Source: Acidimicrobiales bacterium (GTDB lineage Bacteria > Actinomycetota > Acidimicrobiia > Acidimicrobiales > Acidimicrobilacustridaceae). From it: DNA of 7,356 bases. Shown here in pieces: positions 1-4,537 of the stretch (position 1 is the stretch's first letter; every line of letters starts with the position of its first letter). Where the stretch lies: positions 1 to 7,356 of the forward strand of contig JALRFT010000088.1 in the NCBI GenBank assembly GCA_023261915.1, written 5' to 3'. A program made the translations under genes and the position numbers. Under the pieces are notes generated by a model. That model ran no database searches. It was not told the DNA's origin and saw only the letters and a list, made by a program, of their open reading frames with translations.

Positions 1-370
1 GGCTGAGCGCCTCAAGACGGATGGTCAGGTTCACAGCCACCGAACCGGGTGTGCCGTCGGCGGGAACCGTGCCGGTCACCGGACCAGCAATCAGGAACGC
101 CGTCGCCGGAATCGGGTCGGTGATCGGAATCGGGTCCACGGCAAGCGTGCCGTTGAACTCGCCGGTGTCAGCGTCCCACTGGCCGTCAAGGGCACTCGTG
201 GGCGAAGCGGGGATGTCCACGGTGCCGAGTGTACCGAGGGTGAGCTGACCGCCAGCGAGCGTGAAGTACACGCGCTGCGTGGCGGCCTGTGCCGTACCGG
301 CACCAATGAGGAGGGCCATGGCGCCAGCGACAACCGCAGCACGCACCCCCCAGGAACGGGTCTTGATCAT
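1..370 (-). CDS. Secreted protein of unknown function, C-terminus cut by window edge
   Basis: The frame opens with ATG at 370 and stays open to base 1, giving 123 residues. Residues 1-30 form a classical Sec signal peptide: basic MIKTR start, hydrophobic AAVVAGAMALLIGAG core, and a likely signal peptidase I site after AQA (AQA-ATQ). The mature part is rich in Gly, Thr, Pro, Ala and Val with alternating hydrophobic residues (RVYFTLAGGQLTLGTLGTVD), suggesting an extracellular beta-sandwich. It has no visible Cys. A short in-frame duplication gives DPIPIT-DPIPAT. The start is fixed by an AAGGAG Shine-Dalgarno 9 bases upstream and by the signal peptide. It follows the SDR gene on the same strand but is separated by 270 bases, so it is probably its own transcription unit. 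I do not recognise a family. Secretion is well supported; function is unknown. A cell-surface or matrix protein is only a guess. Confidence 0.8.
   Translation of the reverse strand, partial: MIKTRSWGVRAAVVAGAMALLIGAGTAQAATQRVYFTLAGGQLTLGTLGTVDIPASPTSALDGQWDADTGEFNGTLAVDPIPITDPIPATAFLIAGPVTGTVPADGTPGSVAVNLTIRLEALS
107..136 (-). repeat. Short in-frame tandem duplication in the secreted protein
   Basis: The 12-mer CGGAATCGGGTC (plus strand) occurs at 107-118 and again at 125-136, an 18-base period. On the coding strand it encodes two consecutive hexapeptides, DPIPIT and DPIPAT. It is seen directly. It may be a relic of a small duplication or a Pro-rich turn between beta strands. Confidence 0.75.
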
Positions 371-379
371 TGAGATGAA

Positions 380-385
380 CTCCTT
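380..385 (-). promoter_or_regulatory. Ribosome binding site of the secreted-protein gene
   Basis: AAGGAG on the minus strand lies 9 bases before the ATG at 370. It is a near-ideal Shine-Dalgarno and stands out because several other starts in the window have weak or absent ones. It decides the start of the secreted protein. Confidence 0.8.
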
Positions 386-518
386 GTTCGGGTGATCCCC
401 ACGGCGTGGGGCTGACTCACAGTGGCCACCACCCGCCACGACACCCCCCGGATTCTCGAGATCCCCCGGGAAGCGACCGTCACGGTCAGCAACCAGAGCA
501 AATCATGGCACATCAGAG

Positions 519-547
519 GTGATAGGTCACACATTTGGCGTCCTCAA
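519..547 (-). promoter_or_regulatory. Candidate sigma-70-type promoter for the secreted-protein gene
   Basis: On the minus strand, TTGAGG (542-547) is followed after 17 bases by TATCAC (519-524), in the only AT-rich part of the intergenic region. Each hexamer matches 4 of 6 consensus positions, but the final T of the -10 box is missing. A start near 512 would give a leader of roughly 140 bases carrying the palindromes at 397-487. This is inference from spacing and composition only. Confidence 0.3.
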
Positions 548-567
548 TCCCAATAAATCATGGGATT
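546..567. repeat. AT-rich inverted repeat, 7-base arms with 8-base loop
   Basis: AATCCCA (546-552) and TGGGATT (561-567) are perfect complements around ATAAATCA. The left arm touches the proposed -35 box and the loop/right arm contains the second AAATCATGG copy. It could be an operator or a weak terminator for the SDR transcript; without a following T-run, the operator reading is slightly better. Confidence 0.45.
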
Positions 568-640
568 CCGGTGGCCGTCCGCTCCTCACCGGCGATCCTG
601 CGGAGGTGGAGCAGGAGCCAAGACCAGGGATTTGGTCCGC

Positions 641-1378
641 TCAGCCCCCGAAAGCGTCTGAGGGCACCTCATTGCTGCGGGCCACCACAGCCTCAACCAC
701 GACGTGGGCGACCCGGGCGGGGCTGAGCCCTTCGGGCAGCCGGGGGGCGGCGCCGGCGAGGGGCCGATCGGCGAGACCAGTCTCGGTGTGCGGTGGGCGC
801 ACGTCACACACAGTGATCCCCGACCGACGCAATTCCCGAGTCAGCGACGTGTCGGCGGCAGTGAGTGCCGCCTTGGTCGCCGAGTACGCCGACATCCCCG
901 GCAGTGGGGACTCGGCCACGACCGCAGACAGGTTCACGACAAACCCTCCATCACGTGACCCCGCCGGGGCCGACAGTATCGGCACCAGCCGTTTGAGCAT
1001 CCACAGCGGGCCGAGGACATTGGTCAGGAAGAGTTCTTCCATGACGTCGTCGGGAGTGTCGACGAGGTTGCCGAAGGCGACGACGCCGTGGGCGAACACC
1101 ACCCCGTCGAGTCGGCCGAACTTTTCGGTGACCGCCGCAGCGAGGACGTCCCCCGCTTCCGGGTCACGGACATCGCACACGACGAGTGCCGCGTCGTTGA
1201 GTTGCGGGTGGCCAGCGGCAGTGACCCCCAGACGTTCAGCATCCCGACCGACGAGCACCACCTGGGCGCCACGCTCGGCGAACTGGTGGGCGAGCGGGGT
1301 GCCGAGGCCACCAGTGGCTCCGACGATGGCGACCACGGCGCCATCGAGATTGCGTCCGGTTGTGTCAGCCATGACCAC
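641..1378 (-). CDS. Short-chain dehydrogenase/reductase (SDR), classical type
   Basis: This is a 245-residue cytosolic NAD(P)-dependent oxidoreductase, the usual length for classical SDRs. Visible motifs: cofactor-binding GATGGLG at residues 20-26 after a beta strand; LVGRD at 42-46, where an Arg after the second strand favours NADP(H); CDVRD at 68-72; AHG at 96-98 in place of NAG; structural Asn120 (LTNVLG); and catalytic YSATK with Tyr165 and Lys169, followed by the VRPPHTET loop. By alignment to the usual N-x-S-S pattern, the catalytic Ser position (13 residues before Tyr) is Ala152, with Ser151 beside it. The substrate cannot be told. The GTG at 1378 gives MVMADTTG; the ATG at 1372 (MADTTG) is an equally good start, and neither has a clear Shine-Dalgarno. 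It lies 60 bases after the substrate-binding protein gene, possibly co-transcribed. Ends with TGA. Confidence 0.92.
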   Translation of the reverse strand: MVMADTTGRNLDGAVVAIVGATGGLGTPLAHQFAERGAQVVLVGRDAERLGVTAAGHPQLNDAALVVCDVRDPEAGDVLAAAVTEKFGRLDGVVFAHGVVAFGNLVDTPDDVMEELFLTNVLGPLWMLKRLVPILSAPAGSRDGGFVVNLSAVVAESPLPGMSAYSATKAALTAADTSLTRELRRSGITVCDVRPPHTETGLADRPLAGAAPRLPEGLSPARVAHVVVEAVVARSNEVPSDAFGG

Positions 1379-1438
1379 AGTGTGCCCGCCCGGGCGTAGC
1401 AGTGCCCACCCGCAATCTCGGGTTCGGGATGCGAGGAG

Positions 1439-2674
1439 CTACTCGTAGACCTGTCGGGTCACGGTCGGGTTCCACTCCTCATCGGTCACGACGAACACCG
1501 TGAAGATCTTTGAGGTGGTGTCCCCGAACTCGTTGAACGCCACCTGGCCGGTGATGCCCGTCGTTTCGGTGGCCGCCACCTCACTGTTCACCTTGGCTCG
1601 AACCGCAGCGTTCACCCCGTCCTGGCCCTCGAGGGCAGTCTTGGCCGCCTCAATGAGCACGTTGGCGGCGTCGTAGGCGTAGGGCCCATATTCGGTGGGG
1701 GGATCGGAGTACCCGGCCTCGGTGTAGCCATTGAAGTACTCGGGAGCATCGAGTGACGAGTTGGGAACGCCCACCGAGGAGGCGATGTCACCGTCCGAGG
1801 CAGCACCGGCAACGGTGATGTAGGCCTCATCCTTCATGCCGTCGCCTCCCATCATCGGCCCGGTGTAGCCGGCCGCAGCGAGCGCCAGCTTGAACTGGCC
1901 GGCCACGTTGTACTCGCCTCCGAAAAACACGAGGTCGGGATTGGAGGCAACGACACGAGCCGCCACTCCCGGCAGGTCATAGGCGGCCTGATCATCGGGC
2001 AACGTGGTGAGCGATGACACCGTGGCCCCCTCTTGGGTGACCGCCCCCGCGAAGTCGTCGGCAAGACCAGCGCTGACGGGTTTGGGTTCGGTCACCACGG
2101 CGATGCTGCGTGCCCCGAGGTCGTCGTAGGCGTAACCGGAGAGCAGCGGACCCTGTTCGGCGTCGGTGGCGACCATGCGGAAGTAGGTCGGCCACACCCG
2201 CTCGGGGAACAACACCGGGTCCGGACCGCGACTCAGCGTCGGGTCGGTGTTGGACGGCGAGATCATGGTGATGCCCGCAGCGTCGAGCACCGGCATCACC
2301 TCGGCGGCCACACCCGAGTTGTAGGTACCCACCACACCGACCACCGAGGGAATCGCCGCCATGCGTTCGGCGGCGGCGCGCCCCACGGCCGGGTCGGACG
2401 AATCGTCGAGGGCCTGGACCTCGATGGTGTAGCCCGGGATGGCGTTGCGGGCGTTGGCCTGCTCGGCGGCCAACCGCACCGAGTTGGCAATGCCCAGACC
2501 ATAAGAGGTCAGACCGTTCTCAAGAGGGGCGATGACCCCGATGGTCACCACTTTGGTCTCGGCCACCGGTTCTTCCGACGCACACCCCACCCCGACGAGT
2601 GACAGGGCGGCAACACCGGCGAGCAGCACACGCAAAAGAGGGCGTCGATGGGGAATCAAGATGGGTGACGTCAT
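1439..2674 (-). CDS. ABC transporter substrate-binding lipoprotein, branched-chain amino acid (LivK) type
   Basis: From the ATG at 2674 this is a 411-residue extracytoplasmic binding protein of the type I periplasmic-binding fold (Peripla_BP_6). It has a basic N-terminus (PHRRPLLR), a hydrophobic stretch (VLLAGVAALSLVGVG), and Cys31 followed by ASEEP, a typical lipoprotein end although Gly at -3 makes the lipobox imperfect. Domain 1 begins TIGVIAPLENG; then come GVVGTYNSGVAAEVMPVL (112-130) and TMISPSNTDPTL (136-147), which carry the Ser/Thr ligand contacts in this family. Domain 2 includes DLVFFGGEYNVAGQF, and the end has the usual TGITGQVAFNEFGD. The ligand is probably an amino acid or other small organic acid/amide; specificity is not readable. 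The longer frame from 2731 would overlap the photolyase stop and add 19 residues before the signal, so it is rejected. No permease or ATPase gene adjoins it here. Ends with TAG. Confidence 0.93.
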   Translation of the reverse strand: MTSPILIPHRRPLLRVLLAGVAALSLVGVGCASEEPVAETKVVTIGVIAPLENGLTSYGLGIANSVRLAAEQANARNAIPGYTIEVQALDDSSDPAVGRAAAERMAAIPSVVGVVGTYNSGVAAEVMPVLDAAGITMISPSNTDPTLSRGPDPVLFPERVWPTYFRMVATDAEQGPLLSGYAYDDLGARSIAVVTEPKPVSAGLADDFAGAVTQEGATVSSLTTLPDDQAAYDLPGVAARVVASNPDLVFFGGEYNVAGQFKLALAAAGYTGPMMGGDGMKDEAYITVAGAASDGDIASSVGVPNSSLDAPEYFNGYTEAGYSDPPTEYGPYAYDAANVLIEAAKTALEGQDGVNAAVRAKVNSEVAATETTGITGQVAFNEFGDTTSKIFTVFVVTDEEWNPTVTRQVYE

Positions 2675-2686
2675 GGACAGATCGTA
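2675..2686 (-). promoter_or_regulatory. -10 box for a probable leaderless transcript of the binding-protein gene
   Basis: On the minus strand, TACGAT (2681-2686) is followed by exactly 6 bases (CTGTCC) and then ATG at 2674. A TANNNT box at this distance places the transcription start at or next to the A of the start codon, the arrangement of leaderless genes common in actinomycetes. No Shine-Dalgarno precedes this ATG, in agreement. I see no good -35 match 17-18 bases upstream. Confidence 0.5.
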
Positions 2687-2714
2687 CCGGTCCCGCTCAT
2701 CCCGCAGCGGGTGC

Positions 2715-4238
2715 TCACAGCTCTCCGGCATCGAGGCGGGCCAGGACCTCGGTGGCCCGGGCCCGAACCTCGTCGATGTCCCCGAGTCGCCGCATGGCGT
2801 GCACCTGCCGGGAGGTACGCGGGTTGGCGACCAGTCGTTCCTCGTGACGGGCCACGAAATCCCAGTAAAGGGTGGTGAACGGACAGGCGTCGTCTCCGGT
2901 GCGCTTACGGCGGTCGTACCGACACCCGCTGCAGTAGTCGCTCATGCGATGGATGTAGGCGCCCCCCGAGGCGTAGGGCTTCGACGCCATCCGACCACCG
3001 TCGGCGTACAGGGCCATGCCCACCACGTTGGGCAACATCACCCACTCGGCCCCGTCCACGAACGACGACCACATCCATCGGGTCAGCGCCCACGGGTCCA
3101 CCCCGGCAGTCAGCGACAGGTTCCCGAGCACCATGAGTCGCTGGATGTGGTGGGTCCATGCGTACCGATCGACGTCGGCGAGGACGTGGGACACACACCG
3201 CATGTCGGTGGACGCCGAGCCCGTGAACGCCGGCGGCAGGGGCCGGGTGGCGCCCAGCGCGTTGTCCCGGCGGTAGTCGGGCATCCACAGCCAGTACACA
3301 CCCCACACGTATTCCCGCCAACCAATCACCTGACGGATGAATCCCTCAGCGGAGGCGAGCGGTATCGACCCCGCCCGCCACGCCGCGTCAACGGCGTCGC
3401 ACACCTCATCGGGTCGCAACAACCCGATGTTGAGATACGGCGACAACAAGGTGTGCGCCAGGTGCCACGAGGTGGTCAACATGGCATCCTCATGCGGCCC
3501 GAACACGGGCAGCACGTCGGTCACGGCGTACTCGAGCCGTCGCAGGGCCTCGACCCGAGATGTTGCCCACGTGCCGTCGGGATCGGCACCCACACATCCC
3601 GCCGGCAGCCCGTCGAGCACCTCCCGGTCGAGATCATCGAGTGGTGTGGTCAACGGCGTCGGCCATGCCCGGCCGTCAGTTGGAGGCGGTTCACGGTTCT
3701 CGGTGTCGAAGTTCCACCGCCCGCCCGCCGGTTCGTCACCGTCCATCAGGTAGCCGAGCCGACGCCGCTGGAACCGGTAGAAGTCCTCCATCCGCAGTTG
3801 CCGCCGGGACCCGGCCCACTCGGCGAACACTTGGCGATGACACAGGAAATGGTCGGAGGCGACACTCGTGACCCCGAGCCGGTTCAGCATCTGCTGGGCG
3901 TCCCACGAATGCGCCTCGGTGGCGAGGACTTCGGTGGGTGAGAACTCACGACAGTGTTCCGCGTGACCGGTCGCCAACGTTGCGGCGTGTCGGTAGTCGA
4001 CCTCGAAACCTTCGAGTCGCAGCGCCTCAGCGAAACGACGCATGGCCGTGAGGATCAGGTGGGCACGCTGGCGGTGCCACGGCTCAGCACTGAGCTTGGC
4101 GGCGGACTCGACCATCAGCACCCGGGTGTCCGCCGGTGACGCGTCACGCAGTGTCGGCAGTTGACGATCGAGTTGGTCCCCGAAAACCCATACGGTGCGG
4201 CGGGCCGTCATCTCAGAAGAACCGCCGTTGTTGGCCAT
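2715..4238 (-). CDS. phrB: FeS-BCP family DNA photolyase (PhrB-like, prokaryotic 6-4 photolyase)
   Basis: This 507-residue cytosolic flavoprotein should repair UV pyrimidine (6-4) photoproducts with blue light, using FAD, an antenna chromophore, and a [4Fe-4S] cluster. The N-terminal antenna domain starts VWVFGDQLD (residues 16-24). GGRWNFDTENR (172-182), EGFIRQVIGWREY (298-310) and HHIQRLMVLGN (363-373) are family hallmarks. Cluster cysteines are C348, C436, C439 and C452 (YCSGCRYD...DDACPF). These spacings of 88, 3 and 13 are the same as C350/C438/C441/C454 recalled for Agrobacterium PhrB. H363-H364, Y422 and Y428 match its active-site H365-H366, Y424 and Y430 at the same offset of two. Two of its photoreduction-chain positions differ here (F338, M389). 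The start is uncertain: ATG 4238 gives nine extra residues relative to ATG 4211 (MTARRTVWVFG), and neither has a clear Shine-Dalgarno. Lies 47 bases after the ACP and 40 before the binding-protein gene. Ends with TGA. Confidence 0.96.
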   Translation of the reverse strand: MANNGGSSEMTARRTVWVFGDQLDRQLPTLRDASPADTRVLMVESAAKLSAEPWHRQRAHLILTAMRRFAEALRLEGFEVDYRHAATLATGHAEHCREFSPTEVLATEAHSWDAQQMLNRLGVTSVASDHFLCHRQVFAEWAGSRRQLRMEDFYRFQRRRLGYLMDGDEPAGGRWNFDTENREPPPTDGRAWPTPLTTPLDDLDREVLDGLPAGCVGADPDGTWATSRVEALRRLEYAVTDVLPVFGPHEDAMLTTSWHLAHTLLSPYLNIGLLRPDEVCDAVDAAWRAGSIPLASAEGFIRQVIGWREYVWGVYWLWMPDYRRDNALGATRPLPPAFTGSASTDMRCVSHVLADVDRYAWTHHIQRLMVLGNLSLTAGVDPWALTRWMWSSFVDGAEWVMLPNVVGMALYADGGRMASKPYASGGAYIHRMSDYCSGCRYDRRKRTGDDACPFTTLYWDFVARHEERLVANPRTSRQVHAMRRLGDIDEVRARATEVLARLDAGEL

Positions 4239-4241
4239 GAC

Positions 4242-4284
4242 GGACAGTTGAGCATGTCCGCCGCCGCCGTGTCGGAAGGCGGCG
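4242..4284 (-). other. Two small inverted repeats in the ACP-photolyase gap
   Basis: CGCCGCC (4262-4268) and GGCGGCG (4278-4284) can form a 7-base GC stem with a 9-base loop immediately after the ACP stop. GGACA/TGTCC (4242-4246 and 4255-4259) follow it just before the photolyase ATG. There is no U-tract, so this is not a standard intrinsic terminator. It could attenuate read-through or protect the upstream mRNA 3' end. GC-rich sequence makes such stems common, so weight is low. Confidence 0.35.
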
Positions 4285-4285
4285 C

Positions 4286-4537
4286 TCAGGCGTCGCCGGT
4301 GCGGGCCGCCACGTAGTCAGCGAACTCGGTCAGGGTGGCCAGCATGGGGTAGTCGTGCTCGGGGATGTCGACACCGATGGCGACGGCGACTCCTTCAATG
4401 AGGGCGAGCACGTCCATCGAGTCCAGATCGAGTTCGTCCCGCAGGTCGAGGTCGCCATCGAGTTCGAAGGGATCGATCTCGGGGGCAACACGGGCCAGCA
4501 CACCTCGCACGACCTGTTGGGCAGTATCGGGGGTCAC
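4286..4537 (-). CDS. Free-standing acyl carrier protein
   Basis: This 83-residue acidic protein has the length and pattern of a discrete ACP. The motif LDLDSMDVLALIEGV places Ser40 as the 4'-phosphopantetheine attachment site, followed by helix 2, the IGVDIPEHDYPMLATL segment, and a final helix EFADYVAART. It should carry an acyl chain as a thioester in the cytosol, after modification by a phosphopantetheinyl transferase that is not in view. The GTG start at 4537 overlaps the E2 stop as GTGA, and GAGGAG lies 8 bases upstream (4546-4551), so the start is secure. No ketosynthase, acyltransferase or other fatty-acid or polyketide gene adjoins it. Its partner in this window is the 2-oxo acid dehydrogenase complex, with which it is translationally coupled. 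Its role there is not established: an acyl acceptor from E2 is the leading inference. Ends with TGA. Confidence 0.93.
   Translation of the reverse strand: MTPDTAQQVVRGVLARVAPEIDPFELDGDLDLRDELDLDSMDVLALIEGVAVAIGVDIPEHDYPMLATLTEFADYVAARTGDA

Larger units (their letters stand above)
371..640. other. 270-base intergenic region rich in short palindromes
   Basis: No gene is supported here. It lies between the SDR stop (641) and the secreted-protein start (370) and must contain the promoter of the latter. Perfect inverted repeats: 397-411 (CCCCACG-G-CGTGGGG), GTGGCCAC at 422-429, TCTCGAGA at 454-461, 475-487 (GACCGT-C-ACGGTC), GTGA-N4-TCAC at 519-530, 546-567 (AATCCCA-N8-TGGGATT), and 622-637 (GACCA-N6-TGGTC) just after the SDR stop. 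AAATCATGG is repeated at 500-508 and 555-563, 55 bases apart. The stretch around 495-570 is clearly more AT-rich than the flanking genes. No hairpin is followed by a clear U-tract, so no confident intrinsic terminator can be named. Confidence 0.6.

Noticed and set aside
622..637. Hairpin GACCA-N6-TGGTC just after the SDR stop as an intrinsic terminator
   Set aside because: The stem is only 5 base pairs and is not followed by a U-rich tract on the minus strand, so it cannot be called a terminator.
371..640. Riboswitch or small RNA in the leader of the secreted-protein gene
   Set aside because: Short palindromes are present, but I recognise no conserved riboswitch core and the stems do not assemble into a clear multi-helix fold.
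1387..1396. Palindrome CGCCCGGGCG in front of the SDR gene as an operator
   Set aside because: It is a perfect 10-base palindrome but made only of G and C in GC-rich DNA, with no promoter elements beside it; chance is the simpler explanation.
519..1448. A 309-codon plus-strand reading frame antisense to the SDR gene
   Set aside because: It is Ser/Thr/Arg/Pro-rich without motifs and runs opposite the well-supported SDR. It is a composition artefact.
2033..2602. A 189-codon plus-strand frame rich in His, Gly and Arg opposite the binding-protein gene
   Set aside because: The composition is that of an antisense shadow, with no ribosome binding site or domain; the minus-strand frame has a lipoprotein signal and family motifs.
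2675..2731. N-terminal extension of the binding protein to the ATG at 2731
   Set aside because: It would overlap the photolyase stop and put a 19-residue charged segment before the signal peptide. The ATG at 2674 has a correctly placed -10 box and yields a normal lipoprotein start.
2532..3941. A 469-codon plus-strand reading frame antisense to the photolyase gene
   Set aside because: Its translation is low-complexity, rich in Arg, His, Gly, Pro and Val with no domain motif, and it lies opposite a gene with unmistakable family residues. Long antisense frames are expected in GC-rich DNA.
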